DNA of 64,000 nt from Phycicoccus sp. CSK15P-2 (GCF_016888005.1 NZ_JAFDVE010000014.1:62001-126000); one strand, 5' to 3'. Counted from the first letter of the stretch, positions 10,376-19,835 are shown. Translations and numbers: made by a program. The notes: generated from the letters alone by a model not told the origin.

Positions 10376-11293
10376 TCAGGCCAGGGCCTCCCGGACGTCG
10401 GCCAGATGGTCGAGGTCGTGCAGGTCGAGCACCTGGAGGTACAGCCGGGCCACCCCGGCCTCGGCGAGCCGCCCGACCCGTTCGCGGACCTCCTCCGGGG
10501 TGCCGGCGACGCCGTTCGCCCGGAGCTCGTCGGCGTCGCGCCCGATGGCCGCCGCGCGCCGCCGGACCGCCGCGTCGTCCGGGCCGACGCACACGACCTG
10601 CCCGGCGCTGTGGACGAGCGACAGCGGGTCGCGGCCGTGCTCGTCGCACACCTCGTCGACCCGCGCGAAGAGGCGTGCGGTGTCCTCCGGAGAGGCGAAG
10701 GGGGCGTTGAACTCGGCCGCGTAGCGGGCGGCGAGCGACGGCGTCCGCCGCTTCCCCGAGCCGCCGACGATGATCGGGACGCCGCCGTCCTGGACCGGCT
10801 TGGCGAGCGCCGGGGAGTCGCTCACCGGGTAGTGCGAGCCGTCGTGCTCGTACGTCGTGCCCGCCGGCGCCGACCACAGCCCCGTGACGACGGCCAGCTG
10901 CTCCTCGAGGCGGTCGAACCGCTCGCCCAGCGGCGGGAGCGGGATGCCGTACGCCGCGTGCTCGGCGGCGAACCATCCGGCGCCGAGGCCGAGCTCGACC
11001 CGTCCGCCGCTCATCGCGTCGACGTTCGCCACCGTGACCGCGAGCGGGCCGGGGAGCCGGAAGGTGGCCGAGGACACGAGCGTGCCGAGGCGGATCCGGC
11101 TCGTCTCGCGGGCCAGGCCGGCGAGCGTCGTCCAGGCGTCGGTGGGACCGGGGTGCCCGTCGCCGGACATGTGGAGGTAGTGGTCGGAGCGGAAGAAGGC
11201 GTCGTAGCCGAGGTCCTCCGCGGCCCGCGCGACGGCGAGCAGGTCCTCGTAGGTGGCCCCCTGCTGGGGTTCGGTGAAGATCCGCAGGTCCAT
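10376..11293 (-). CDS. F420-type LLM-class oxidoreductase
   Basis: 305 aa with the luciferase-like monooxygenase TIM-barrel pattern: MDLRIFTEPQQGATYEDLL, FRSDHYL, RIRLGTLVSS, GLGAGWFAAEHAAYGI and PIIVGGSGKR. Actinobacterial members with these motifs generally use cofactor F420, though FMN cannot be excluded. Substrate unknown. The ATG follows a minus-strand TAGCGT (plus 11300-11305) by six bases, so it is likely leaderless. It is convergent with purD (7-bp gap) and lies just downstream of the MFS exporter gene on the same strand, with only 9 bp between them. Confidence 0.88.
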   Translation of the reverse strand: MDLRIFTEPQQGATYEDLLAVARAAEDLGYDAFFRSDHYLHMSGDGHPGPTDAWTTLAGLARETSRIRLGTLVSSATFRLPGPLAVTVANVDAMSGGRVELGLGAGWFAAEHAAYGIPLPPLGERFDRLEEQLAVVTGLWSAPAGTTYEHDGSHYPVSDSPALAKPVQDGGVPIIVGGSGKRRTPSLAARYAAEFNAPFASPEDTARLFARVDEVCDEHGRDPLSLVHSAGQVVCVGPDDAAVRRRAAAIGRDADELRANGVAGTPEEVRERVGRLAEAGVARLYLQVLDLHDLDHLADVREALA

Positions 11294-11302
11294 GCCCCCA
11301 CG

Positions 11303-12718
11303 CTACGGGCGGAGCACGTCCGCCGTCGTCCCACGGATACGTCCCGCGCCGAGGGAGACCATCCCGGCGAGCGTGGCGCCGCCGAGCATGAGTGCGGCGA
11401 AGGGCCGGCCGCCGATGCCGGCACCGGACCAGGCGACGAGGGTCCCGACCGCCCCGGTCTGCAGTGCGACGCCGGTGCTCACGGCCAGCCCCTGGGCGGC
11501 GCTCGCGCGACCCTGCTCGGCTCGCGGGGCGAGTGCGAGGAGCTCGGTCGAGAGCGTGGGGGAGAGCACGCCCATCCCCGTCGCGGCGAGGGCCCAGCCG
11601 AGCATCCCCGGGACGAGACCGACGACGTCGAGGGCGAGCAGGGCCGGGCCGAGGGCGCCGACCGCGATGAGCACGCCCCCGGCCCGGGTCCTGGTGGTGG
11701 GGCCGAGGCGGGACTGGACGGGCCCGGTGCTGTTCACCCAGGACCCGACGGCCCACATGACCCCCGTCACGGACAGCGAGACGCCGGCGAGCACGGCGGA
11801 CGCGTCGTGGACCGTGACGAGCATCAGGGGGATCGCGGCGCCGACCCCGGAGAACGACGCCGCCACGAGGAGCCGGAGCCCGACGACCGCGGGGACGCCC
11901 GGTGCGAGGCGCGCCGTCCCTCGCGGGAGTGCCCTGGCGGCTGCGGCCACGGCCACGACGAGACCCGTGAGGACGAGCCCGACCCCCGCCGTCCGGGTCC
12001 GGGTGTCCTCCAGGAGCGGCGCCGAGAACGTGGCGAGGTCCAGGGCCGCGGCGAGGACGAGCGCGGCGGTCGTCCGACCCCGGGCGCCGTCGTCTCCCGG
12101 GGCCGAGCCGGGCCGGGGGCCGGTACCGCGGAGCGCCGGGTGCAGGAGCACCAGGGCGGGGAGAGCGACCGCGAGCGGGGCGGCGAAGACGGGGCGCCAT
12201 CCGGCCACGGCCTCGATGCCGCCCGCGAGGCCGGGGCCGAGCAGCGAGGGCAGCACCCACGCCGCCGCGAAGCCCGCGAACACCTTGGCGCGCAGCGCCT
12301 CCGGCAGCGCCTGGGCGACGACGACCATGAGGGCGGTGTCGACGAGTGCCTCGGCTGCGCCGGAGAGCGCGCGCCCCGCGACGAACACGGCCATCGTCGG
12401 GGCCAGGGCGGCGACGACCTGGGCGCCGGCGAACGTGCCGAGGCCGGCGAGGAGCACCGGCCGGGGGCCGAGCCGGTCGGTCCACGCGCCGGCGAAGGCC
12501 AGGGCGACCGTGAACGCGACGAGGGACGCGCCGGTCGAGGCGCCGAACAGGCCCCATCCGTCGAGGTCGGCGACGACGACCGGGAGGACCGTCTGCACGG
12601 CACGGTTCTCGAAGGCCGCGAGGGTCACGAGGGCGAGCGCTCCGGTCACCGTCGGGAGGTGGTGGCGGTCGAGCAGCCGTGGCTCGCGGGCCCGGCGGGA
12701 CGTGTCGGTGGTCGTCAT
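11303..12718 (-). CDS. MFS drug/metabolite exporter under probable SoxR control
   Basis: 471 aa, strongly hydrophobic, with about 12-14 membrane segments. Motif A-like WTDRLGPRPVLLAG follows the second helix. The size suits DHA1/DHA2-type exporters. ATG 12718 is preferred over an upstream GTG-like start because it places the first helix normally. The gene diverges from soxR across an 18-bp SoxR-box-like palindrome (12734-12751). On the minus strand TTGACC (plus 12750-12755) and a -10 near the start have the long spacer typical of MerR-family targets. Export of redox-active compounds is the natural inference. Confidence 0.85.
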   Translation of the reverse strand: MTTTDTSRRAREPRLLDRHHLPTVTGALALVTLAAFENRAVQTVLPVVVADLDGWGLFGASTGASLVAFTVALAFAGAWTDRLGPRPVLLAGLGTFAGAQVVAALAPTMAVFVAGRALSGAAEALVDTALMVVVAQALPEALRAKVFAGFAAAWVLPSLLGPGLAGGIEAVAGWRPVFAAPLAVALPALVLLHPALRGTGPRPGSAPGDDGARGRTTAALVLAAALDLATFSAPLLEDTRTRTAGVGLVLTGLVVAVAAAARALPRGTARLAPGVPAVVGLRLLVAASFSGVGAAIPLMLVTVHDASAVLAGVSLSVTGVMWAVGSWVNSTGPVQSRLGPTTRTRAGGVLIAVGALGPALLALDVVGLVPGMLGWALAATGMGVLSPTLSTELLALAPRAEQGRASAAQGLAVSTGVALQTGAVGTLVAWSGAGIGGRPFAALMLGGATLAGMVSLGAGRIRGTTADVLRP

Positions 12719-12733
12719 CCGGACAGGCTCGTA

Positions 12734-12751
12734 CCTCAAGTCCACATGAGG
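12734..12751. promoter_or_regulatory. SoxR box
   Basis: CCTCAAGTCCACATGAGG is a dyad differing at few positions from the enterobacterial SoxR operator CCTCAAGTTAACTTGAGG. It lies in the 55-bp gap between soxR and the MFS gene and spans the spacer of the MFS promoter, where MerR-family activators bind. The adjacent protein carries the SoxR iron-sulfur motif, so operator and regulator agree. Confidence 0.85.
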
Positions 12752-12773
12752 TCAACCGGGCTATGCTGCAGGC

Positions 12774-13229
12774 GTGGACCGACACGACCTGCTGGCCGTC
12801 GGCGAGGTGGCCGAGCGTTCGGGCGTCAGCGTCCCCACCGTGCGCTTCTACGAGGAGAAGGGTCTCGTCACGTCGGTGCGCACGGCGGGCAACCAGCGCC
12901 GGTTCGAGCGGCACGTGCTCCGGCGGATCGCCGTCGTCCGCGCGGGGCAGCGGTTCGGTCTCACCCTCGCCGAGATCGCCGAGGCGCTCGCGGCGCTGCC
13001 GGAGGACCGCCCGCCGACCAAGCGTGACTGGGCCCGGATGTCGCGGCGCTGGCACGACGCCCTGAGCGCGCGGATCGAGGCGATGACGCGCGTCCGGGAC
13101 GGCCTCAGCTCGTGCATCGGCTGCGGGTGCCTGTCGCTGCGGACCTGCCCGGTCTACAACGAGGACGACGAGCTCTCGGCGGAGGGTCCCGGTCCGCGCC
13201 GATGGCCCCCTGCGACCCGGGGCGACTGA
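12774..13229 (+). CDS. soxR: Redox-sensitive MerR-family regulator SoxR
   Basis: 151 aa. The N-terminal MerR winged helix (LAVGEVAERSGVSVPTVRFY) is followed by the dimerisation helix. The diagnostic [2Fe-2S] motif CIGCGCLSLRTC places cysteines at 114, 117, 119 and 125 with the SoxR spacing CxxCxCxxxxxC. SoxR is activated by oxidation of its cluster, by redox-cycling drugs in many bacteria and by endogenous pigments or antibiotics in Streptomyces. GTG 12774 follows a -10 TATGCT (12762-12767) by six bases, suggesting a leaderless transcript. The C-terminal tail after CPVYN is disordered. The likely target is the divergent MFS gene. Confidence 0.95.
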   Translation: MDRHDLLAVGEVAERSGVSVPTVRFYEEKGLVTSVRTAGNQRRFERHVLRRIAVVRAGQRFGLTLAEIAEALAALPEDRPPTKRDWARMSRRWHDALSARIEAMTRVRDGLSSCIGCGCLSLRTCPVYNEDDELSAEGPGPRRWPPATRGD

Positions 13230-13268
13230 GGTGCGGGGCAGCGCCCGGGGGGCTGGAAGGATGGCGGC

Positions 13269-14192
13269 ATGGCCGACACGCCCGTCATCCCGCCCCACGC
13301 CGCGCCCGAGCTGCCCGGCTACGCGCACGTCTACTCCGGCAAGGTCCGTGACCTCTACGCTCCGCGGGGCGACACCGGGGCCCCGCGGGACGACCAGCTC
13401 CTCCTCGTCGCCTCCGACCGCATCTCGGCGTTCGACTTCGTCCTCGAGACCCCGGTGCCGGACAAGGGCGAGGTGCTCACCCGGATGTCGCTGTGGTGGT
13501 TCGAGCAGCTCGCCGACCTCGTGCCGAACCACGTCGTCTCCACCGACGTGCCGGACGCCGTGCGGGGCCGGGCCGTGCTCGTCCGGCGGCTGGACATGCT
13601 GCCCGTCGAGTGCGTCGCCCGGGCCTACCTCACCGGCGGTGGGCTGCGGGAGTACCGGGCCGACGGGCAGGTCAGCGGCATCGCGCTCCCGGACGGGCTG
13701 GTCGACGGCTCGCGCTTCCCGGAGCCGATCTTCACGCCGTCGACGAAGGCGCCGGACGGGGAGCACGACGAGCCGATGTCCTACGCCGAGGTCGAGGCGG
13801 CCGTGGGGTCCGACCTCGCCGCCCGGGCCCGTGACCTCACCGTGCGCATCCTCACCCGCGGCGGCGAGATCGCGGCCGAGCGCGGCATCATCGTCGCCGA
13901 CACGAAGGTCGAGTTCGGGGTCGAGGACGGAGTGCTCGTCCTCGCCGACGAGGTGCTGACGCCGGACTCCTCGCGGTTCTGGCCGGCCGACCGGTGGGAG
14001 CCCGGTCACCCGCAGCCGAGCTTCGACAAGGAGTTCGTCCGGGAGTGGCTGCTCTCCCCGGCGAGCGGCTGGGACAAGGGCTCGGGGACGCCTCCGCCAC
14101 CGTTGCCGGACGAGGTCCTCGAGCGCACCCGCGCCAAGTACGTCGAGGCCTACGAGCGCCTCACCGGCGGCACCTTCACGCCCGGCCGCTGA
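13269..14192 (+). CDS. purC: Phosphoribosylaminoimidazole-succinocarboxamide synthase
   Basis: 307 aa, the longer PurC form. It ligates CAIR and aspartate to SAICAR using ATP in purine synthesis. Recognisable motifs are YSGKVRDLY (near residue 22), LLLVASDRISAFDFVL, PVECVARAYLTGGGLREY, and DTKVEFGV with EVLTPDSSRFWP (residues ~205-240). ATG 13269 follows AAGGA. It is downstream of soxR on the same strand with a 39-bp gap, but no functional link is evident. A 170-bp gap follows. Confidence 0.97.
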   Translation: MADTPVIPPHAAPELPGYAHVYSGKVRDLYAPRGDTGAPRDDQLLLVASDRISAFDFVLETPVPDKGEVLTRMSLWWFEQLADLVPNHVVSTDVPDAVRGRAVLVRRLDMLPVECVARAYLTGGGLREYRADGQVSGIALPDGLVDGSRFPEPIFTPSTKAPDGEHDEPMSYAEVEAAVGSDLAARARDLTVRILTRGGEIAAERGIIVADTKVEFGVEDGVLVLADEVLTPDSSRFWPADRWEPGHPQPSFDKEFVREWLLSPASGWDKGSGTPPPPLPDEVLERTRAKYVEAYERLTGGTFTPGR

Positions 14193-14308
14193 GCTCGCCC
14201 CGGACACGGTGACGGGGGCAGGCCCGAGCGCGGGCCCACCGGCCGGTGGTTCGCGACCCCACGACCGTGTCCCCGGTGGCACCCGGCCGATGTCGGGCGA
14301 GCGGACCG

Positions 14309-14340
14309 AATCTTTCTGTCGGACGGTTGACGGAAAAATT
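14309..14340. promoter_or_regulatory. Candidate ROK-regulator operator and promoter
   Basis: An AT-rich dyad, AATCTTTCTGTC (14309-14320) and GACGGAAAAATT (14329-14340), matches at 10 of 12 positions and stands out from its GC-rich surroundings. TTGACG at 14327-14332 falls inside it and is 17 bp from CACGGT (14350-14355), which lies 7 nt before the regulator's ATG. A repressor bound here would block the promoter. Autoregulation by the adjacent ROK protein is inferred. Confidence 0.6.
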
Positions 14341-14362
14341 CACGTTCCGCACGGTATGTCCC

Positions 14363-15619
14363 ATGGTGCCCGACGGAGTGCACGCCATCGTGCGACAGAC
14401 CCACGAGGACCGCGTGCTGCGCGCCCTCCGCAGCGGAGGGGTGATGAGCCGCGGCCAGATCGCCCGGGCGGTCGGGCTCTCGCGGACCACCCTGTCCGAG
14501 ATCACCGGCGACCTGCTGAGGCGCGGCGCCATCGTCGTCGTCGACACGGACGCGGACCGGCGCACCGGCAGCGGTCGGCCCGCCGAGCGTCTGGCCCTGG
14601 ACCCGCGCTCGGGCCAGTTCCTCGGCGTCGACTTCGGCCACCGCCGTGTCCAGGTCGCCGTCGCCGACGCGGCCCACGAGATCGTCGCGGTCGGCGCCCG
14701 CACCTACCCCGAGGCCTGCCCGTGGACCGACCGGGTCGAGCGCGCGTTCGCCCTCGCCGACGATCTCGCGGCGGAGCACGACCTGCACTTCGGGGCGCTC
14801 CAAGGGGTGGGCATCGGGGTCACCGGCCCCCTCTCGGCCGAGGCGCCGCACGCGACGGCGGCGGCCTCCTTCCGCGATGCCGCCGTCGACCTGGCCTTCG
14901 AACGGCGGTTCGGCACTCGGGTCGTCGTCGACAACAACAGCCGGCTCGCGGGTCTGGCCGAGGCGCTCCTCGCGCGTCCGACGCGCGAGCATGTCGCGGA
15001 CCTCGTCTTCGTGCGCCTCTCCGACGGCGTCGGGGGCGCTCTCGTCGTCTCCGGCCGTCTCGTCCCGGGGCGCCACGGTCTCGCCGGAGAGATGGGCCAC
15101 GTCACCGTCGACCCCGACGGCGCTCCGTGCCGATGCGGCAAGACGGGCTGTCTGGAGACGGTCGCCTCCGCCCGTGCGGTGCTGGACGCCTGCCGCTCCC
15201 GCGGGCTCGACCTCGCCGACCTGCCCGGGCTCGGCGCGGCCCTGTCCCGTGGCGAGCCCGTCGCGGTCGACGTCGTCCGCGCGGTCGGTGCGGCCGTCGG
15301 TCGCGTCCTCGGTGCCGTCGCGATGGCCGCCGACCCGGCCGAGATCGTCATCGGCGGGTCCGTGGCCCGGGTCGCTCCGGCGCTCGTCGACGAGGCAGCC
15401 CGCGTCGTCGCCGGCGAGGTGTTCCCCGGCAGCGAGCCCCCTCGGGTCCGCACGGCCACCCTGAGCGACGACGACGGCGCGATGGGCGCCCTCGCCGCCC
15501 TGTTCCACAGCTCTCCCCTCCTCACCGACTACCCCCAGGTGCCTCGGATGCCGACCGGCCCCGGCGCCGGCCCCCGACCCCCGGTCACGTCTGGAGCCAT
15601 GCATGTCCGTGTCCACTGA
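14363..15619 (+). CDS. ROK-family transcriptional regulator
   Basis: 418 aa. The N-terminal winged helix ([31 protein letters not shown]) precedes a ROK sugar-kinase-like domain. Present are the zinc-binding [10 protein letters not shown], the preceding GHVTVD, and a [13 protein letters not shown] segment. ROK repressors usually respond to sugars or sugar phosphates. ATG 14363 is consistent with a leaderless start; GTG 14366 is possible. The 3' end overlaps the ABC permease gene by 17 bp, so regulator, importer and sulfatase form one operon. Its probable job is substrate-dependent control of that operon. Confidence 0.88.
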   Translation: MVPDGVHAIVRQTHEDRVLRALRSGGVMSRGQIARAVGLSRTTLSEITGDLLRRGAIVVVDTDADRRTGSGRPAERLALDPRSGQFLGVDFGHRRVQVAVADAAHEIVAVGARTYPEACPWTDRVERAFALADDLAAEHDLHFGALQGVGIGVTGPLSAEAPHATAAASFRDAAVDLAFERRFGTRVVVDNNSRLAGLAEALLARPTREHVADLVFVRLSDGVGGALVVSGRLVPGRHGLAGEMGHVTVDPDGAPCRCGKTGCLETVASARAVLDACRSRGLDLADLPGLGAALSRGEPVAVDVVRAVGAAVGRVLGAVAMAADPAEIVIGGSVARVAPALVDEAARVVAGEVFPGSEPPRVRTATLSDDDGAMGALAALFHSSPLLTDYPQVPRMPTGPGAGPRPPVTSGAMHVRVH

Positions 15620-16454
15620 ACCGTCCACGTCCGAGCCCGAGCGGACGACGCGGGCCACGGACGACGACAAGGCCGACGACACAGGCCGGTCCAGGGCCGT
15701 CGCCGGTCCCGGGCGCGGCCGGGCACTGCTCCTCAACCTGCTGTCCGTCCTCCTCGGCATCGCCGCGTGGTGGGGTCTGGCCGCCGCCGGCTTCCAGCTG
15801 CCCACGCCGCCGGAGGTCGCCGAGCAGGCCTGGACGCTGGCCCGCGACGGCACCCTCGCGGACGCCACGCTCGCGAGCCTCCTGCGGGTCCTCGCCGGGT
15901 TCGCCCTCGGGACCGCCGTCGCCATCCCGGTCGGCTTCCTCATGGGGTGGTACACCGTGGCGCGCAACCTGGTCGAACCGTGGATCCAGTTCTTCCGGAC
16001 CATCCCGCCGCTCGCGATCCTGCCGCTCGCGATCGTCCTCCTCGGGATCGACGAGACACCGAAGATCTTCGTCATCTTCCTCGCGGCCTTCCTCACCTGC
16101 GTCATCTCGACGTTCCAGGGGGTCGTGAGCGTGGACCGGACCCTCATCAACGCCGCCCGCGTGCTCGGCGCGGGCGACGCCGAGATCTTCGCGCGCGTCG
16201 TCGTCCCCGCCTCGACCCCCTTCATCCTCGTCGGCATGCGGGTCGGCCTCGGCTCGTCCTGGGCCACCCTCGTCGCCGCCGAGCTCATCGCCGCCCAGAA
16301 GGGGCTGGGCAAGCTCATGCAGGACGCGCAGCTGTACTACGACCTGCCGACGATCTTCGTCGGTCTGATCGCCATCGGCGTCCTCGGGCTCCTCATGGAC
16401 CGGCTGCTCCTGCTCGCCGAAGCACGACTCACCGGATGGCAGGAGCGCCGCTGA
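15603..16454 (+). CDS. ABC transporter permease, Ssu/Tau/nitrate type
   Basis: 283 aa. A polar N-terminal region of about 40 residues precedes six membrane segments. The permease loop ([42 protein letters not shown]) is characteristic of SsuC/TauC permeases. It overlaps the upstream regulator gene, and its stop TGA overlaps the next ATG. The family imports sulfonates, taurine, nitrate, thiamine precursors and similar small anions. Given the sulfatase two genes downstream, an organosulfur substrate is likely but unproven. Confidence 0.9.
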   Translation: MSVSTEPSTSEPERTTRATDDDKADDTGRSRAVAGPGRGRALLLNLLSVLLGIAAWWGLAAAGFQLPTPPEVAEQAWTLARDGTLADATLASLLRVLAGFALGTAVAIPVGFLMGWYTVARNLVEPWIQFFRTIPPLAILPLAIVLLGIDETPKIFVIFLAAFLTCVISTFQGVVSVDRTLINAARVLGAGDAEIFARVVVPASTPFILVGMRVGLGSSWATLVAAELIAAQKGLGKLMQDAQLYYDLPTIFVGLIAIGVLGLLMDRLLLLAEARLTGWQERR

Positions 16455-17275
16455 TGACCACCACCACGTCGACGAGGCCGCAGACGGGGACGGCCAAGAT
16501 CTCCGTCCGTGAGGTGACCAAGGAGTTCGACCTCGGGAAGGAGACGTTCACGGCGCTCGACCGGGTCAGCCTCGACGTCGCCGACAACGAGTTCGTCACC
16601 GTCGTCGGACCCTCCGGCTGCGGGAAGTCGACCCTGATGAACATCCTCGCGGGTCTGGAGGAGCCGACCTCGGGTGAGGCCCTGGTGGACGGCGCGACCG
16701 TCACCGGCCCCGGTCCCGAGCGCGGCGTGATCTTCCAGCAGTACGCGCTCTTCCCGTGGCTCACGGTGCGCAAGAACGTCGAGTTCGGACTGCGGACGGC
16801 CAAGATGTCGAAGGGCGAGCGTCGCGAGAAGGCGGACCACTTCATCGAGATGGTCGGCCTCACCCAGTTCGCCGACGCGCTGCCCAAGATGCTCTCCGGC
16901 GGCATGCGCCAGCGCTGCGCCATCGCCCGGGCCTACGCGGTCGACCCCTCGATCCTCCTCATGGACGAGCCGTTCGGTGCCCTCGACGCCCTGACCCGGG
17001 TCAACCTCCAGGATCAGCTCCTCGAGACGTGGAGCCGCGAGAAGCGCACCGTCGTGTTCATCACCCACGACGTCGACGAGGCGGTCTACCTCGCGAACCG
17101 CGTCGTCGTCATGGCCGCCCGTCCCGGCCGCATCTACGACGTCGTCGACGTCGACCTACCCTACCCCCGGACGGAGGAGTTCCGTCTCTCGCACGAGTTC
17201 GCCGAGCTGCGTAACCGCGTGTGGAACTCCGTCTACCACCAGACCGGACCCGACGCCGAGCGGACCGGTGACTGA
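16454..17275 (+). CDS. ABC transporter ATP-binding protein, SsuB/TauB type
   Basis: 273 aa, normal for SsuB/TauB. Walker A GPSGCGKST (near residue 56), Q-loop FQQYALFPW, signature LSGGMRQRCAIARA, Walker B ILLMDEPFGALD and switch histidine THDVDEA are all intact. The ATG overlaps the permease stop (TGATGA at 16452-16457), implying tight coupling. It supplies energy to the permease at 15603 together with the lipoprotein at 17347. Confidence 0.93.
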   Translation: MTTTTSTRPQTGTAKISVREVTKEFDLGKETFTALDRVSLDVADNEFVTVVGPSGCGKSTLMNILAGLEEPTSGEALVDGATVTGPGPERGVIFQQYALFPWLTVRKNVEFGLRTAKMSKGERREKADHFIEMVGLTQFADALPKMLSGGMRQRCAIARAYAVDPSILLMDEPFGALDALTRVNLQDQLLETWSREKRTVVFITHDVDEAVYLANRVVVMAARPGRIYDVVDVDLPYPRTEEFRLSHEFAELRNRVWNSVYHQTGPDAERTGD

Positions 17276-17346
17276 GCAGCACCCAGCACGACCCGGCACC
17301 ACGACGCCGTCACCGTCGACGGCCCGACCGAAGGACACCAGCCACC

Positions 17347-18339
17347 ATGCGCACGACCCGACGCACTCTCCTCGCGACCGCCCTGACCGCCTCGCTCGGC
17401 CTCGGCCTGGCCGCCTGCGGATCCGACGAGTCCGGATCCGGCGGTGACGCCGTCGAGACCGTGAAGTTCGGCTACATCGCCGACTACAACGGCACGAGCC
17501 TGCTGGCCATCGCCAACGACCAGGGGCTGTGGGAGAAGCACGGCCTCGAGGCCGAGACCCCCGTCTTCACGAACGGTCCGCTCCAGATCCAGGCCCTCGG
17601 GGCCGGCGACCTCGACTTCGGCTACATCGGCCCCGGTGCCATGTGGCTGCCGGCCAGCGGCCAGGCCAAGGTCATCGCCATCAACACCCTCGGGAACTCC
17701 GACCGCGTCATCGCCCAGCAGGGCATTACCTCCCTCGAGCAGCTCGAGGGCAAGAAGGTCGGCGTCCCCGAGGGCACCTCCGGGGACATGATCCTCAGCC
17801 TGGCCCTCGAGAAGGCCGGGCTGACCAAGGACGACGTCGAGCTCACCCCGATGGACCCGTCGACGATCGTCTCGGCGTTCTCCAGCGGGCAGATCGACGC
17901 GGCCGGCTTCTGGTACCCGGCGATCGCGACCATCAAGGAGCAGGACCCCGACCTCGTCGAGCTCGCGAAGAACTCCGACTTCACCGACGTGCAGTTCCCG
18001 ACGGCGTTCGTCGCCGGCAACGACGTGGTCGACCAGGAGAAGACGACGAAGACCATCGCGGTGCTGCGTGAGGCGATGGCCTTCCGCGCCGAGAACCCCG
18101 AGGAGGCCGTCGAGGTCACCGCGAAGATGCTGGGCAGGCCGGTCGAGGACGTCCAGGCCGATGCCGACAACAACACGGTCCTCACCGTCGAGGAGCTCGA
18201 CCAGGACACGCAGGACGGCACGGTCGACTCCTGGCTCGACGGGATGCAGACGTTCTTCGTCGACAACGGCAAGCTCGACGCCCCCGCCGACCCGAAGACC
18301 TGGTACACCGGCGACCTCTTCACCGGGGCCGCCCAGTGA
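17347..18339 (+). CDS. ABC transporter substrate-binding lipoprotein, sulfonate/NMT1-like
   Basis: 330 aa with a lipoprotein signal peptide (lipobox LAACGS, cysteine near residue 25). The mature protein begins with KFGYIADYNGTSLLAIANDQGLWEKHGLE, then LGAGDLDFGYIGPGAMWLPA and KKVGVPEGTSGDMIL, the fold signature of SsuA/NMT1-type binding proteins. It is preceded by AAGGA. Its stop overlaps the sulfatase start (GTGA), so capture and hydrolysis genes are coupled. The ligand is unknown; a sulfated small molecule is inferred from context. Confidence 0.9.
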   Translation: MRTTRRTLLATALTASLGLGLAACGSDESGSGGDAVETVKFGYIADYNGTSLLAIANDQGLWEKHGLEAETPVFTNGPLQIQALGAGDLDFGYIGPGAMWLPASGQAKVIAINTLGNSDRVIAQQGITSLEQLEGKKVGVPEGTSGDMILSLALEKAGLTKDDVELTPMDPSTIVSAFSSGQIDAAGFWYPAIATIKEQDPDLVELAKNSDFTDVQFPTAFVAGNDVVDQEKTTKTIAVLREAMAFRAENPEEAVEVTAKMLGRPVEDVQADADNNTVLTVEELDQDTQDGTVDSWLDGMQTFFVDNGKLDAPADPKTWYTGDLFTGAAQ

Positions 18340-19835
18340 GCCGGAGCAACATCCTCTTCCTCATGACCGACCAGCACCGGGTCGACACCCTCGGTGCGTA
18401 CGGGAACGGGGCGGACACGACCCCGGTCCTCGACGAGCTGGCCCGCACGGGGACGCGGTTCGACCGCTGGTACACCCCGACGGCGATCTGCACGCCGGCT
18501 CGGGCCAGCCTCCTCACCGGCCAGGCGCCGTTCCGGCACAAGGTGCTCGCCAACCACGAGCGCAACGTCGGGTACCGGGAGGACCTGCCGACCGACGCCT
18601 TCACGTTCTCGGAGGCGCTCAAGGAGGACGGGTACAACTGCGGGCTCGTCGGGAAGTGGCACGTCGGGACCGAGCGGACCGCTCCGGACTTCGGCTTCGA
18701 CGGCCCGGACCTGCCGGGCTGGCACAACCCGGTCGAGCACCCGGACTACCTCGCCTACCTCGACGAGCACGGGCTGCCGCCCTACGAGATCTCCGACCAC
18801 GTGCGCGGGACGCTGCCGAACGGGGGGCCGGGCAACCTGCTCGCCGCCCGGTTGCACCAGCCGGTGGAGGCCACCTTCGAGCACTACCTCGCGACCCGCA
18901 CGATCGAGATGCTCGAGCGGTACGCGGCCGACGCACGCGAGGGGACGCCGTTCTTCCTCCAGCTCAACTTCTTCGGTCCGCACCTGCCGTACATCCTCCC
19001 GGACGAGTACTTCGACCTCGTGGACCCGGAGACGGTCGAGCTGCCGAGGTCGGTGGCCGAGACCTTCCAGGGCAAGCCGCCGGTCCAGCGGAACTACAGC
19101 GCGCACTGGACCTTCGACACGATGCCGATCGAGGTGACCCGCAAGCTCATCGCGGTCTACCGGGGCTACGTCGCGCTCATCGACACGGAGATCGGCCGGG
19201 TCATGGACGCCCTCGCCCGGCTCGGTCTCGTCGACGACACGGCGGTCTTCTTCACCTGCGACCACGGGGAGTTCACCGGCGCCCACCGGCTCCACGACAA
19301 GGGCCCGGCCATGTACGAGGACATCTACCGGACGCCGGGCCTCCTGCGGCTGCCCGGCCAGCAGCCCGGGGTGGAGCGTGGCGAGTTCGTCAGCCTCCTG
19401 GACTGCACGGCGACGATCCTCGACATCGCCGGCCTGGACCCCAAGCTGGCCGTCGACTCCCGCAGCCTGCTGCCGCTCACGAGGACCGGCGAGGTCGAGT
19501 GGGAGGACGACATCGTCTGCGAGTTCCACGGGCACCACTTCCCGTACCCGCAGCGGATGCTCCGCGAGGACCGCTACAAGCTGGTCGTCAACCCCGACTC
19601 GGTCAACGAGCTCTACGACCTGCACGTCGACCCCGACGAGCTGCTCAACGTCCACGACCACCCCGAGATGCGGGAGGTGCGCGACCGGATGATGCGGCGG
19701 CTCTACGAGGTCCTGCGTGAGCGCGGCGACAACTTCTACCACTGGATGACGTCGATGTACGACGTCGGTGAGGTGGCCTACGACCCGACCCTGAGCGGGC
19801 TCGACGAGTCGACCTACCGGCGGGCGAGGGGCTGA
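18336..19835 (+). CDS. Type I sulfatase (formylglycine-dependent)
   Basis: 499 aa. The alkaline-phosphatase-like sulfatase fold shows metal-binding MTDQHR (residues 10-15), the core motif CTPAR with cysteine 52 that is converted to formylglycine, GKWHVG, and CDHGEFTGAH. No signal peptide is present, so it acts in the cytoplasm, probably on sulfate esters brought in by the upstream ABC importer. A formylglycine-generating enzyme would be required but is not in this window. GTG 18336 overlaps the previous stop. The substrate, sulfated sugar or aryl/alkyl sulfate, cannot be resolved; a ROK regulator favours a sugar. Confidence 0.92.
   Translation: MSRSNILFLMTDQHRVDTLGAYGNGADTTPVLDELARTGTRFDRWYTPTAICTPARASLLTGQAPFRHKVLANHERNVGYREDLPTDAFTFSEALKEDGYNCGLVGKWHVGTERTAPDFGFDGPDLPGWHNPVEHPDYLAYLDEHGLPPYEISDHVRGTLPNGGPGNLLAARLHQPVEATFEHYLATRTIEMLERYAADAREGTPFFLQLNFFGPHLPYILPDEYFDLVDPETVELPRSVAETFQGKPPVQRNYSAHWTFDTMPIEVTRKLIAVYRGYVALIDTEIGRVMDALARLGLVDDTAVFFTCDHGEFTGAHRLHDKGPAMYEDIYRTPGLLRLPGQQPGVERGEFVSLLDCTATILDIAGLDPKLAVDSRSLLPLTRTGEVEWEDDIVCEFHGHHFPYPQRMLREDRYKLVVNPDSVNELYDLHVDPDELLNVHDHPEMREVRDRMMRRLYEVLRERGDNFYHWMTSMYDVGEVAYDPTLSGLDESTYRRARG

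Noticed and set aside
10272-14282. A 1336-codon open frame on the minus strand
   Set aside because: It runs antisense or out of frame through purD, the F420 oxidoreductase, MFS gene, soxR and purC, all with clear family motifs. High GC creates such long open shadow frames.
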